Of a DNA stretch of 64,000 bases, positions 52,051 through 61,751 are shown in pieces. This stretch comes from Cetobacterium ceti (GTDB lineage: Bacteria > Fusobacteriota > Fusobacteriia > Fusobacteriales > Fusobacteriaceae). Location of the stretch: positions 41,248-105,247 of the forward strand of contig NZ_FUWX01000012.1 of assembly GCF_900167275.1 (NCBI RefSeq). Direction: 5' to 3'. Position numbers and translations under genes: made by a program. Each line of letters begins with the position of its first letter. Position 1 is the stretch's first letter. The notes beneath the pieces were generated by a model that did no database searches, had not been told where the DNA came from, and saw only the letters and a list, made by a program, of their open reading frames with translations.

Positions 52051-53127
52051 CTATCCTCTCTTTCCACCTCTGATCCAAGGTGGTAAATCTAACTCTGTTC
52101 TTTCTGATTCATCTAATTTTACGCTACTTCCAGTTTCCACTTTTTTCGCATCTACATTTATAAATGGTTCATTTTTTTCTTGCTCATTTACAAAGTTATT
52201 AGCTATAACTGTAACTTGAATCTTATCTCCGAAATCTTCATCTTCTACAATACCAAACATAATATCCTCAGCAGTTTTACCAGCTGCATCTTTAACTATA
52301 TTTGCAATCATCTGTGCTTCCATAAGTGTTAAGCTAGATGAACCTGTTATATTTATTAAAACTTTACTAGCTCCTAAAATTGATTTTTCAAGAAGTGGAG
52401 ATGTTAGAGCTTTTTCAGTAGCCTTTGCTGCTCTATTTTCTCCCTCTCCCTCTCCATAACCTAATACAGCTATTCCTGAGTTTAGCATAGTAGCTCTTAC
52501 ATCGGCAAAGTCTAAGTTAATAAGACCCTTTCTAATCATAAGATCTGCAACACCTTTAATCCCTATCATTAAAATATTATTAGCTTCTTTAAACGCATTT
52601 TGTAAAGTTATAGTTTTTTCAGGTAGTTCAAATAGTTTATCATTAGGAATTACAACTAATGAATCCACATGCTTTTTTAATTCTTCTAAACCAGAATCAG
52701 CATTTTTCATTCTTTTTCTACCTTCAAAGTTAAATGGTTTTGTTACAACTCCTATTGTTAAAACTCCCATTTCCTTAGCAACCTTGGCAATAACTGGAGC
52801 AGAACCTGTTCCTGTTCCTCCACCCATTCCTGCAGTTATAAACATCATATCTGTTTCTTCTAAAAGATGCTTTAGTTTTTCTATATCTTCCTCAGCAGCT
52901 TGCTTTCCTATTTCAGGGTCAGCTCCTGCTCCTAGTCCTCTAGTTAATTTCTCTCCAAGTTGAAGTCTTACGTCAGCAAGGGAATTATTTAAATCCTGGG
53001 CATCTGTGTTTGCAGCTATATACTCCACACCATTTACTCCAGAAGCAATCATATCATTAATTGCATTTCCACCTGCTCCTCCTGCTCCAATAACTTTTAT
53101 TTTAACTTGACATTCATTATTTAACAT
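52051..53127 (-). CDS. ftsZ: Cell division protein FtsZ
   Basis: Tubulin-like GTPase that forms the division ring. The 358-residue protein has GAGGAGGNAINDM, tubulin signature GGGTGTG (102-108), and the synergy loop DFADVRATM. The C-terminal peptide ELDLPPWIRGGKRG contains the PPWIR motif that binds FtsA and others. A short linker (about 30-35 residues) separates them. Last of the dcw cluster, 21 nt after ftsA. Confidence 0.98.
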   Translation of the reverse strand: MLNNECQVKIKVIGAGGAGGNAINDMIASGVNGVEYIAANTDAQDLNNSLADVRLQLGEKLTRGLGAGADPEIGKQAAEEDIEKLKHLLEETDMMFITAGMGGGTGTGSAPVIAKVAKEMGVLTIGVVTKPFNFEGRKRMKNADSGLEELKKHVDSLVVIPNDKLFELPEKTITLQNAFKEANNILMIGIKGVADLMIRKGLINLDFADVRATMLNSGIAVLGYGEGEGENRAAKATEKALTSPLLEKSILGASKVLINITGSSSLTLMEAQMIANIVKDAAGKTAEDIMFGIVEDEDFGDKIQVTVIANNFVNEQEKNEPFINVDAKKVETGSSVKLDESERTELDLPPWIRGGKRG

Positions 53128-53148
53128 ATCCTTCCCTCCAATATCCCA

Positions 53149-54456
53149 TTATACAAAATTTGAGATCCATTTTTTTATAGCTTCAAATGCACCTGTTCCA
53201 GTTTTTTCTTTTTTAGGCTTTTTATTTTTTTTCTTAGGCTCCTCTATTTCCAAGTCAGTTAGTGGATCATTAAAAGTTAATTCTTCAACCTCTGTTTCCT
53301 CTATTATCTCTTCCTCTTCACTAAAGGTTTTTAAATTTTCATATTCCCTTTCCATTTTATCTAGGAAAAGTCCTATTACAACCGACATTCCAGGTTCAGT
53401 ATTCTCCAGTCCCTTTAGGGAAATTGGATAAACTTTTTTAACTGCATATCCCATGGTTTTACTAACTCTATCATATAGGTTTTCTATTACTATTGCTCCA
53501 CCTGTTAAAATAAGTCCTTTTCCTAGATATCCATTAAATCCAGAATCTTCAATGGTTTTAGATATAAAGTTTATCAAATCTCCTGTTCTTGCGTCAATAA
53601 TATTTTTAATATCTTCTGCAGAAACTTTTTTAGTATCTCCAACTAACACATATCCATCTTGACTTATTTCTTTTTTTCTAAGCTTTTCTAATATGTCTCC
53701 AGCCTCTCCCTTAGAAATCTGAAATAGGTAGCTCAAATCATTCACATAATGCATACCACCTAAGGGTAAAGATTTCGAGTAAATCATTTTATCATTTTTA
53801 AAAATAATGATGTCTGTTGAACCCTCTCCAATATCTATAAGGGCAACTCCCATATGTCTATCTTCAGGTTCTAGTATTGCTTTTGCTGCTGCCGCTGCAT
53901 TAAGACCTACATTTTCAACTTCTAATCCAGCTCTATTTACAACTTCCACAAAGGCTGATAGGTCCTTTTCTTCCATAACCACAAGGTGCACATCCCCTTG
54001 AAGTTCCTTTCCAAAAATTCCCACAGGATTTTTTACAATTCCAGAATTATTAACTCTAATATTGTAAATTTCCTTATCTATTACCACCTCTCCTCTTTGA
54101 ACTAGAGAGTTTTGTGCCAATCTAAAAATCTCTTCTAAATCTCTTTCCTCAATTTCCTTCTCTTCAAAAGTTATCTGAATATGCTCAGTTCTTGAGGAAA
54201 TACTTTGCCCTGTCACACCTAGGGAAACTCTATCTATATCTATACCAGTTTTAGCCCTAAGCTCCATAACTCCATCTCTTATAATTTCACTTAAAAGTTC
54301 TGGGTTATCTATAACAGATTTTTTTATACCTCTACTAGGTATCTCTTTATATTCTAATACTTCTAATTTGTTACCTTCTCCACTTAATTCTCCTAAAAGA
54401 AATCTTATTTTGGAGTTTCCAATATCCATGGCAAGTTTTATTATTCTATTTTTCAT
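53149..54456 (-). CDS. ftsA: Cell division protein FtsA
   Basis: Actin-like protein that tethers FtsZ to the membrane. At 435 residues it has AMDIGNSKIRFLLGE, the SHS2 insertion (about 85-165), ALIDIGEGSTDIIIF and ILTGGAIVIENL. The C-terminus carries an acidic, Glu-rich linker and a K-rich patch, then an amphipathic helix AFEAIKKWISNFV that would bind the membrane. It overlaps ftsQ by 11 nt. Confidence 0.96.
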   Translation of the reverse strand: MKNRIIKLAMDIGNSKIRFLLGELSGEGNKLEVLEYKEIPSRGIKKSVIDNPELLSEIIRDGVMELRAKTGIDIDRVSLGVTGQSISSRTEHIQITFEEKEIEERDLEEIFRLAQNSLVQRGEVVIDKEIYNIRVNNSGIVKNPVGIFGKELQGDVHLVVMEEKDLSAFVEVVNRAGLEVENVGLNAAAAAKAILEPEDRHMGVALIDIGEGSTDIIIFKNDKMIYSKSLPLGGMHYVNDLSYLFQISKGEAGDILEKLRKKEISQDGYVLVGDTKKVSAEDIKNIIDARTGDLINFISKTIEDSGFNGYLGKGLILTGGAIVIENLYDRVSKTMGYAVKKVYPISLKGLENTEPGMSVVIGLFLDKMEREYENLKTFSEEEEIIEETEVEELTFNDPLTDLEIEEPKKKNKKPKKEKTGTGAFEAIKKWISNFV

Positions 54457-55138
54457 TTTTGTCCCCCGAACACTTAATTATAAAATCCTTAAATCTTAAA
54501 TCTAAATATTCTATCTTTTTATTTTTTATAAGATCTAAATACAAGGTCTCTCCTATGGAGTATTTCTCCCTTGTAACATCTAAGTTAGTTTTTATTACAG
54601 TTCCATCTGTAAGTATTAGGGAAATACAATGATCATCCTTAGTATACACTTGAGATATTAAATCCTTTAAGGACCCAGTATCTATTTTTTCAAAAATTTT
54701 CATATAATTTTCTATTTCTTTCTTATCTCTTATGTTAAAAATAGGTAAATCCTTCATTTTTTGTTCATTTAAACGTCCGAAAATTACTCCATCACTATCT
54801 ACTAAATAAAGATTATTTTTTATCTGTGCATAATAGGCGACTTCCCTTTCATCGATTTTAATACTTAAAGTATTTAAACCCTCTTTTTCAACATCCACAT
54901 TTTTTATTCTAATATCATTTTTTAACATTTTATCTAAAAAATCAATATCTATATCATAAATATTTTTCCCTAATATTTTATTCTTTAAAGGTAATATATC
55001 TTCCTCTAAACTTTTTGATATGGGTGAAATATTAACTGCCTTCACATTGAAGATATCCTTAGTTAAAAATTCTGTCTTTATTTTAATTCCAATAAACGTA
55101 ATCAAACATATAAATAAAACTCTAAAAATCCACTTCAA
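54446..55138 (-). CDS. ftsQ: Cell division protein FtsQ/DivIB
   Basis: Bitopic membrane protein of 230 residues with one N-terminal transmembrane helix (about 4-21) and a POTRA domain (about 28-100, KAVNISPISKSLEEDI). The FtsQ domain has YLVDSDGVIFGRL. FtsQ is poorly conserved and the call uses its place between ddl and ftsA. ftsL is not seen. Confidence 0.9.
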   Translation of the reverse strand: MKWIFRVLFICLITFIGIKIKTEFLTKDIFNVKAVNISPISKSLEEDILPLKNKILGKNIYDIDIDFLDKMLKNDIRIKNVDVEKEGLNTLSIKIDEREVAYYAQIKNNLYLVDSDGVIFGRLNEQKMKDLPIFNIRDKKEIENYMKIFEKIDTGSLKDLISQVYTKDDHCISLILTDGTVIKTNLDVTREKYSIGETLYLDLIKNKKIEYLDLRFKDFIIKCSGDKNEK

Positions 55139-55152
55139 GGGCTTTCCTCTTC

Positions 55153-56016
55153 CTATGCAAAGGTTTCAACCATTATTCTAGTTAAATCATCAAATGTATA
55201 CCCTTTTAAAGTTGCAATTTTTGGAATTAAACTTGTTTCTGTCATTCCAGGACAAGTGTTTACTTCTAAAAAGTAAGCCCTTCCATCCTTTAAAATAAAG
55301 TCACTTCTTGATATTCCTTCTAATCCTAATTCTTCATGAACAGCCTTTGCTGCCTCCATAACCTTCTCATATACTTTTTCATCTATTTGAGCAGGATATT
55401 CATAAACTGTCATTCCAGCTGTATATTTTGATTTGTAATCATATAAGCCTGATTTTGGTTTTATTTTTAATACTCCTAAAGGTTCTCCATTTAAAACTCC
55501 AGCTGTTAGTTCTTCCCCTTTAACATATTCCTCTATTAAAAGTTTTTTACCCTCAAGAGCTTTTAGAGCTTCTTTTAATTCATCTTTATTTTCACAAATA
55601 TATAACCCAACACTTGAACCTTCCTTAGCAGGTTTAACAACCACTGGGAAACTATCTACCTCTTCCATAGTTTTATATGTTTTAGGAATTAAAACTCCAC
55701 CTTCATCTGCAATTTTTTTAGTTAAATCCTTATCCATTGCCACAGCACTAGGAGTCATTTTAGATCCTGTGTATTTTTTCCCTAACATATCTAATACAGC
55801 TTGAACTCTACCATCCTCACCATACTCCCCATGTAAAGCTAAAAATGCTAAATCAAATTCATTTTCTAAAAAGGCACTTACTAAGTTTTCTCTATTTAGC
55901 TCTAATTTATATGCGTCATATCCCTGTCTTAAAAGGCTACTTAAAATAGCCTCTCCAGTTTTAAAAGATATCTCTCTTTCTGACGAAATTCCTCCCATTA
56001 CAACTGCTATTCTCAT
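55153..56016 (-). CDS. ddl: D-alanine-D-alanine ligase
   Basis: ATP-grasp enzyme making the D-Ala-D-Ala terminus of the peptidoglycan stem. The 287-residue protein has VMGGISSEREISFKTG, FLALHGEYGEDGRVQA, VVKPAKEGSSVGLY, and the metal-binding FLEVNTCPGMTETSL. Tight spacing on both sides (10 and 15 nt). Substrate-loop residues read KYTAGMTVYEYPA. Confidence 0.97.
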   Translation of the reverse strand: MRIAVVMGGISSEREISFKTGEAILSSLLRQGYDAYKLELNRENLVSAFLENEFDLAFLALHGEYGEDGRVQAVLDMLGKKYTGSKMTPSAVAMDKDLTKKIADEGGVLIPKTYKTMEEVDSFPVVVKPAKEGSSVGLYICENKDELKEALKALEGKKLLIEEYVKGEELTAGVLNGEPLGVLKIKPKSGLYDYKSKYTAGMTVYEYPAQIDEKVYEKVMEAAKAVHEELGLEGISRSDFILKDGRAYFLEVNTCPGMTETSLIPKIATLKGYTFDDLTRIMVETFA

Positions 56017-56025
56017 CTATTACAC

Positions 56026-56868
56026 CTAGTCCTTTACTATTATAATTTCCTCTTCTAAATCTATTCCTGAAGTTTCTTTTACCTTGCTTTTAACCTTTTT
56101 TATTAAGTTTAAAATATCTTCAAATGTGGCATTTCCATTGTTAACTATAAAGTTTGGATGAACTGTTGAAACCTGTGCTCCACCCTGTTCATAACCTTGC
56201 ATTCCCGCCTCTATTATAAGTTTAGCTGAAAAATGCCCCTCTGGGTTTTTAAATGTGCTTCCTAAGTTTGGCATAGATAAAGGATGTCTTTCATCTCTTT
56301 TCCCTCTACGATCTTCAACTATCTCTTTATTGTATCCCTTTGTAAATTTAAAAGTAGCACTTAGTACAACCCAATTTTTCTCTTGAATCTCTGTTTTTCT
56401 ATAGGTAAATTTTAAATCTTCCTTTTTAATAGTTCTAATACTATTTTTTTCATCAACTATTTCCACAGAATCTATACTATCAAATATCTCTGTTCCATAG
56501 GCTCCACCATTCATGAAAACCAGTCCACCAACAGACCCTGGAATTCCAGCTAAATTTTCTAAACCTGAATAATCATGTTTTTCCATATATTCAATAAGTT
56601 TATCAAAGTCAAGTCCTGCTCCAACTTCTACTCTATTATCTCCAAGTTCTTTTATATAGTCTATCTCCTTTAAAGATATAAAAGTTCTATTTAAATCTCC
56701 ATCATTTAATAGAGTATTAGTTCCATTTCCTAAAATAAAGCTTTTATTTCCAAGTTCTAAAGCCTCTAATATCTCATCTTTTTTCTCAACAACAATAAAC
56801 TCCTTAGCAACTCCTCCAACCTTCATATTAGAGTGTTCCTTCATATTAAATGACTTTAAAATTTTCAT
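56026..56868 (-). CDS. murB: UDP-N-acetylenolpyruvoylglucosamine reductase
   Basis: FAD-dependent reduction to UDP-MurNAc. The 280-residue protein has LGNGTNTLL, ENLAGIPGSVGGLVFMNGGA, FTYRKTEI and the catalytic Ser in NLGSTFKNP. The shorter type IIa form. It overlaps the end of murC by 23 nt. Confidence 0.96.
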   Translation of the reverse strand: MKILKSFNMKEHSNMKVGGVAKEFIVVEKKDEILEALELGNKSFILGNGTNTLLNDGDLNRTFISLKEIDYIKELGDNRVEVGAGLDFDKLIEYMEKHDYSGLENLAGIPGSVGGLVFMNGGAYGTEIFDSIDSVEIVDEKNSIRTIKKEDLKFTYRKTEIQEKNWVVLSATFKFTKGYNKEIVEDRRGKRDERHPLSMPNLGSTFKNPEGHFSAKLIIEAGMQGYEQGGAQVSTVHPNFIVNNGNATFEDILNLIKKVKSKVKETSGIDLEEEIIIVKD

Positions 56869-58210
56869 TTATATCTTTCCTTTCCTCTAGCTTATTAACT
56901 ATCTCATGAGCTATATTTGAAATGCTTCCTGCTCCCATAAATAGAAATACTTTTTTTAATCCTTCATTTAAAACTCTATTTTCAACATCCTCATTATTTT
57001 CCATAATCTTTATATTTTTATGATGAATTTTCTTACTTAGGTCCTCTAAAGTTACATTGAACTCATTTCTTTCCCCTGCACTGTAAATAGGAAGTAAAAT
57101 AACTTCATCTACTTTATCAAAGGCTCCTTCAAATTCATTCATTAAAAACTTAACTCTACTATAACGGTGAGGTTGAAATATTGCAACTATTTTTCTTTCT
57201 TCTATAGTTTCTGCTCCTTGGATAGTAGCTCTTATTTCAGTAGGGTGATGAGCATAATCATCTATGATTTTTATCTCCTTATCATAAAGTACATCATATC
57301 TTCTTTTTGCTCCTTTAAAAGTGAAAATCGCCTTTTTCATATCCTCTAAAGGAATATTTAATTCTTTACCTAGATAAATTACTGGTAGAGAGTTTTGAAT
57401 ATTATGTTCTCCAGGTATTGAAAGTATAAATCTTCCTACAAAATCATTTCTTATATATACATCATATTCTGTAAGTCCATTTTCTATCTCTATATTATCA
57501 CAGTATATATCTGCATTTTTATCCTTTAAACTATATGTGATAATATTATTTCTTCCTTTTATAACTTCTCTAACATTTTTCGAATCTATACAAACTAAAA
57601 TCTCTTTTTTACTTTGATCCATAAATTGCATAAAAGATTTTTTTATATTTTCTAAAGACCCGTGATTTTCTAAATGGTCAGCCTCTATATTTGTTATTAT
57701 TGACCAAGTTGGATTTAAAAATAAAAATGAATTATCACTTTCATCTGCTTCAGCTACAAATATATCTGAACTTCCTCCCTGGGCATTAGATTTTATCTCT
57801 GGTAAAATTCCACCTACAACTATAGTTGGATCTATTCCTAAAAGTACTGAGGCTAACATAGAACTTGTAGTTGTTTTCCCATGAGTTCCTGCCACAGCTA
57901 TTCCCTTTTCTTTATTCATAAGTAGAGCTAATAACTCTCCACGTTTTATAACTTTAATTCCTAGTTCCTTTGCCTTTTCAAGCTCAGGATTTCCTGGTTT
58001 TATAGCACTTGAAGCCACAACTAAGTCCATTCCTACAACATTTTCTCCCCTATGTTCTGGATACACTTTAATTCCTAAGCTTTCAAGTTCCTCAGTTACA
58101 TAGTTTCTACTTAGGTCTCCCCCTGAAACTTCAAATCCCTTGCATTTCATAATTTTAGCAAGTCCACTCATTCCTATTCCATTTATACCTATAAAATATA
58201 TATTTTTCAT
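56846..58210 (-). CDS. murC: UDP-N-acetylmuramate-L-alanine ligase
   Basis: Adds L-Ala to UDP-MurNAc. The 454-residue Mur ligase has NAD-fold-like GINGIGMSGLAKIM, P-loop GTHGKTTTSSML, EADESDNSFL and FQPHRYSR. The ATG at 58208-58210 is chosen, 7 nt from TGGAGG, over an upstream TTG. It overlaps murG by 1 nt. Confidence 0.97.
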   Translation of the reverse strand: MKNIYFIGINGIGMSGLAKIMKCKGFEVSGGDLSRNYVTEELESLGIKVYPEHRGENVVGMDLVVASSAIKPGNPELEKAKELGIKVIKRGELLALLMNKEKGIAVAGTHGKTTTSSMLASVLLGIDPTIVVGGILPEIKSNAQGGSSDIFVAEADESDNSFLFLNPTWSIITNIEADHLENHGSLENIKKSFMQFMDQSKKEILVCIDSKNVREVIKGRNNIITYSLKDKNADIYCDNIEIENGLTEYDVYIRNDFVGRFILSIPGEHNIQNSLPVIYLGKELNIPLEDMKKAIFTFKGAKRRYDVLYDKEIKIIDDYAHHPTEIRATIQGAETIEERKIVAIFQPHRYSRVKFLMNEFEGAFDKVDEVILLPIYSAGERNEFNVTLEDLSKKIHHKNIKIMENNEDVENRVLNEGLKKVFLFMGAGSISNIAHEIVNKLEERKDINENFKVI

Positions 58211-59283
58211 TAATTCCTCCAAATATCCAAGCTATCCATAATCTCTTCCACGGCATTTTTCTTTTTAAGATTTCTTACTTTAATTCTCATTTTAGTAAGT
58301 TCCTCTTCATTTCCTATTAATTCTAAAGCTTTTCCAATTCCAAGACTAGCTTCACTATTGGAGTAAATAAGTGCTCCCTCATTTTCCTCAAGAATTTTAG
58401 CATTGGCAAACTGTCCAACTTTTATTGAATTGTAAGGTATTAGTATGGAAGGTTTTTCCAACTCTATTACCTCTGAAAGTGTTAGAGCACCAGCTCTACA
58501 AACTATTAAATCTGCTGCTGCCATGATATTTATCATATTATTGAAGTATGGTTTTATAATATCCGTCATTTTTATTTTGCTATTTTCCATACGTTTATTT
58601 ATATCATCAAAGTTTTTCTCACCAGTTGCCCAGTAAACTCTAATTTTCTTCTCTTCAAAAATCTCTTCCCAGTGGTCTAATACAGCTTCGTTTATATCCT
58701 TAGCTCCTAAACTTCCACCAGTTATTAAAAGTAGTTTTTCATCCTTTTCTAGCTTAAGTCTCTCTCTTTCCACAGCTTCACTTACAGAATAAATCTCCTC
58801 TCTTAAAGGATTTCCTGTAACTAAAAACTTATCTTGATACTTAAGCGGTATATCATCATAGGTTTTTTCAAAGGCCAAAAATGTTTTCTTAGCCATTTTA
58901 TAGAAAAATTTATTTGTAAATCCTAAATTAGCATTTTGCTCTTGAAGATATATTTTTTTTCTAAGAAGAACCCCTGCTACTAAAATAGGAACTGAAATAT
59001 AGTTTCCAAAACCTATTATAGCATCTGGTTTTTCCTTTGAAACCACCTTAATTCCCTTGAAAAAAGATGTTATTGATTTAAATATATTTTTAATAGTTCT
59101 TGGAGGATAAATCTCTAAACCTATAAATTTAAACCCTGCCTCTGGAACTATATTTTTTTCCATTCTAGAACTACTACCTACAAAAAGAACATCTACCCCT
59201 CTTTTTTTTAATCCTTCCCCTATGGAAAGTGCTGGGTATATGTGTCCTCCTGTTCCACCAGTAGTTATTATTACCTTTTTCAA
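58210..59283 (-). CDS. murG: UDP-GlcNAc:lipid I transferase MurG
   Basis: Membrane-associated glycosyltransferase that makes lipid II. It has TTGGTGGHIYPAL at the N-terminus, GFGNYISVP, LQEQNANLGF and CRAGALTLSE. Start is uncertain: GTG at 59290-59292 abuts AGGGG, whereas TTG at 59281-59283 lies 8 nt from AGGGG and gives the family-like MKKVIITTGG start, so TTG is preferred (357 residues). It overlaps murC by TAATG. Confidence 0.94.
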   Translation of the reverse strand: MKKVIITTGGTGGHIYPALSIGEGLKKRGVDVLFVGSSSRMEKNIVPEAGFKFIGLEIYPPRTIKNIFKSITSFFKGIKVVSKEKPDAIIGFGNYISVPILVAGVLLRKKIYLQEQNANLGFTNKFFYKMAKKTFLAFEKTYDDIPLKYQDKFLVTGNPLREEIYSVSEAVERERLKLEKDEKLLLITGGSLGAKDINEAVLDHWEEIFEEKKIRVYWATGEKNFDDINKRMENSKIKMTDIIKPYFNNMINIMAAADLIVCRAGALTLSEVIELEKPSILIPYNSIKVGQFANAKILEENEGALIYSNSEASLGIGKALELIGNEEELTKMRIKVRNLKKKNAVEEIMDSLDIWRN

Positions 59284-59294
59284 ATTATGCACCC

Positions 59295-60602
59295 CTAATT
59301 AAAATTTTTTCTTACCAACTCCTTAAAGATTCTTCCCCTTTCAGTGTAGCTTTTAAATTGGTCAAAGCTTGCTGTAGTTGGTGATAGTAATACTACTTTT
59401 TTTGTATCTTTATCTATATTTGTCTTTAAAACTTCCATAACTTTTTCCAAAGTGTGACAATTATATATCTTTTTACTATTATAGTTTGACTTTCTTAATA
59501 AAGTCTCTATATTATCTCCTATTTCTCCAATTAAGTAAATAGAATCTGTATTTTTATTAATTAATTCTATTAAGGGAGTTAAATCTAATTTCTTATCCAC
59601 CCCTCCACATATTAAAATTGGATGGTTATAGGCTTCCACTGCAAATTTAGTAGATTCTATATTTGTTCCCTTTGAATCATTTACAAAGGTTACCTCACCC
59701 CATGTATGAAATTTCTCCATTCTATGCTCTAGGGAAACTGTATTATATAAAAATTCTCTTATTTTCTCCTCTGGTATTCCAACTAATTTTCCAGTTGTAA
59801 ATATAAACATAGAGTTTTCTAAATTATGTTTTCCTCTAAGTCCTAATTTCTCATTTTCTAAAACTTTATTTTCTTCCCAATAAACACAATTTTCATCTGA
59901 ATAAACATCTTGATTTTCTCTAGTTTTTTCAATTCCTAAAGTTATTTTTTTACCTAAAATTTTACTCTCTCTTTTTACACACTCTTGGCAATTGGTATTT
60001 AAAATAAAGTAATCTTCCTTAGTTTGATTTCTACAAATATTCCATTTGGCATCATAGTAATCATCTACCTTTTCATATCTATCCATATGATCTGGAGCTA
60101 AGTTTATAACCATTCCTATGTCAGCCTTAAATTTATCCACATTTTCCAATTGATATGAGGATAACTCTAAAACCACATAGTCTAAATCCTCTTTTTCTAA
60201 AAGTAATTCTCCATAGGAATATCCAATATTTCCACCATAGGCAACTTTAAATCCACCAAATTCTAAAAGTTCCTTTATTTTAGAAGTAGTTGTAGTTTTT
60301 CCATTGGTACCTGTGATTCCAATAACCTTTGTGGGCATATTTTTATCTTTCATATATCTATAGGCAAGTTCGATCTCATCCATTAGGTTAATTTTTAACT
60401 CTTGAACCTTTTTTACCAAATCATTATAGGGAACTCCTGGACTTTTAATAAAAATTTCAATATCCCCTAACATATTTAATCCATCCTTAGAGCTTATTCC
60501 CTTTTTATCATCAACTAATATAACTTCATATCCTATTTTTTCAAGTAATTTTTTGGCACCATTACCACTTACACCAGCACCAAAAACCATGGCCTTTTTC
60601 AT
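59295..60602 (-). CDS. murD: UDP-N-acetylmuramoylalanine-D-glutamate ligase
   Basis: Adds D-Glu to UDP-MurNAc-L-Ala. The 435-residue protein has VFGAGVSGNGAKKLL, P-loop GITGTNGKTTTTSKI, ELSSYQLENV, NLAPDHMDRY and NDSKGTNIEST. The ATG at 60600-60602 is chosen, 6 nt from AGAAGGAG. It follows mraY by 57 nt with a hairpin between. Confidence 0.97.
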   Translation of the reverse strand: MKKAMVFGAGVSGNGAKKLLEKIGYEVILVDDKKGISSKDGLNMLGDIEIFIKSPGVPYNDLVKKVQELKINLMDEIELAYRYMKDKNMPTKVIGITGTNGKTTTTSKIKELLEFGGFKVAYGGNIGYSYGELLLEKEDLDYVVLELSSYQLENVDKFKADIGMVINLAPDHMDRYEKVDDYYDAKWNICRNQTKEDYFILNTNCQECVKRESKILGKKITLGIEKTRENQDVYSDENCVYWEENKVLENEKLGLRGKHNLENSMFIFTTGKLVGIPEEKIREFLYNTVSLEHRMEKFHTWGEVTFVNDSKGTNIESTKFAVEAYNHPILICGGVDKKLDLTPLIELINKNTDSIYLIGEIGDNIETLLRKSNYNSKKIYNCHTLEKVMEVLKTNIDKDTKKVVLLSPTTASFDQFKSYTERGRIFKELVRKNFN

Positions 60603-60631
60603 AATTTTCTCCTTCTCCATTTTACAAGGAA

Positions 60632-60657
60632 AACCACGGAAGGATTTTCCCGTGGTT
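60632..60657 (-). promoter_or_regulatory. Hairpin between mraY and murD
   Basis: AACCACGG (60632-60639) and CCGTGGTT (60650-60657) pair perfectly over 8 bp with a 10-nt loop. On the minus strand it is followed by TTTCCTTG, a weak U-tract. It may attenuate or process the dcw transcript. Confidence 0.6.
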
Positions 60658-60659
60658 TC

Positions 60660-61751
60660 TTATAGTATTCCTCTTAATCTAACTAATCCTAGGGCAAATA
60701 TTCCCAAGATTAAAGCTATTATCCAAAATCTCATTGTTACCTTTGTTTCTGGCAATCCTGCTAGTTCAAAGTGATGATGAATAGGAGCCATTTTAAATAT
60801 TCTTTTTCCTCTAAGTTTAAATGAACCCACTTGAAGTATTACAGAAACAGCCTCCATAACAAAAACTCCTCCTATTACAGGAAGTAAAAGCTCCTGTTTT
60901 AAAACTATTGCCACAACTCCTAAAATTCCACCTAAGGTTAAAGAACCTGTGTCTCCCATAAAAATCTGTGCTGGATAAAAGTTATACCATAAAAATCCTA
61001 ACCCAGCTCCAGATAAGATTGATAAAAATACAGTAATCTCCCCTGCTCCTACAATATAGTGTAAATTTAGGTGACTACTTAACTCTGTATGCCCTGAAAA
61101 ATAAGCAATTACACCTAATATTGAAGCACAAATAACCACTGGCATTATTGCTAATCCGTCTAATCCATCTGTTATGTTAACTGCATTTGAAGTTCCCATT
61201 AGAATAAGTCCTATCATAATAAGCATTCCAAAGGCACCTAAATACAGTGTATATTGAGGCATAATAGGATTAATAAGTGATAGATCTAAAACTCTTTTCC
61301 CTGAAATAAGCCCATATTTAAGGATAAATCCCCAAGTTATAAGAGCTATTAATCCCTGTCCTAAAAGTTTCTTCTTTCCTGAAAGTCCCTTTTTATTCAC
61401 TGTAAATTTTTTATAGTCATCTATAAATCCTATGGCACTAAAAAGTACAGTAATTACCATAAGAAGTATTACAAATTTATTTTTTAAATCTCCAATAAAG
61501 ATTGTAGTTATAAGTGTAGAAAGAATTATTAAAACTCCACCCATAGTAGGTGTTCCTTTTTTCGAAAAGTGGCTACTAGGACCCTCTTGACGTATTTCCT
61601 CTCCAAACTTCTTTCTCTTTAAAAAATTAATAAATGGTTTCCCTGCAAATAAAACAATTAAAAACCCCAGGGTAAATCCTAAAAATCCTCTTAAATAAAT
61701 GGATTTAAAAAAATTCAAAAATGCTATTTTCTCAGCCAATAGATAAAACAT
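60660..61751 (-). CDS. mraY: Phospho-N-acetylmuramoyl-pentapeptide transferase MraY
   Basis: Integral membrane enzyme that makes lipid I. The 363-residue protein has ten hydrophobic segments, SKKGTPTMGGVLI, DDYKKF, NAVNITDGLDGLA, FMGDTGSLTLGG and the HHHFE motif in MAPIHHHFELAG. It overlaps murF by 1 nt. Confidence 0.97.
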   Translation of the reverse strand: MFYLLAEKIAFLNFFKSIYLRGFLGFTLGFLIVLFAGKPFINFLKRKKFGEEIRQEGPSSHFSKKGTPTMGGVLIILSTLITTIFIGDLKNKFVILLMVITVLFSAIGFIDDYKKFTVNKKGLSGKKKLLGQGLIALITWGFILKYGLISGKRVLDLSLINPIMPQYTLYLGAFGMLIMIGLILMGTSNAVNITDGLDGLAIMPVVICASILGVIAYFSGHTELSSHLNLHYIVGAGEITVFLSILSGAGLGFLWYNFYPAQIFMGDTGSLTLGGILGVVAIVLKQELLLPVIGGVFVMEAVSVILQVGSFKLRGKRIFKMAPIHHHFELAGLPETKVTMRFWIIALILGIFALGLVRLRGIL

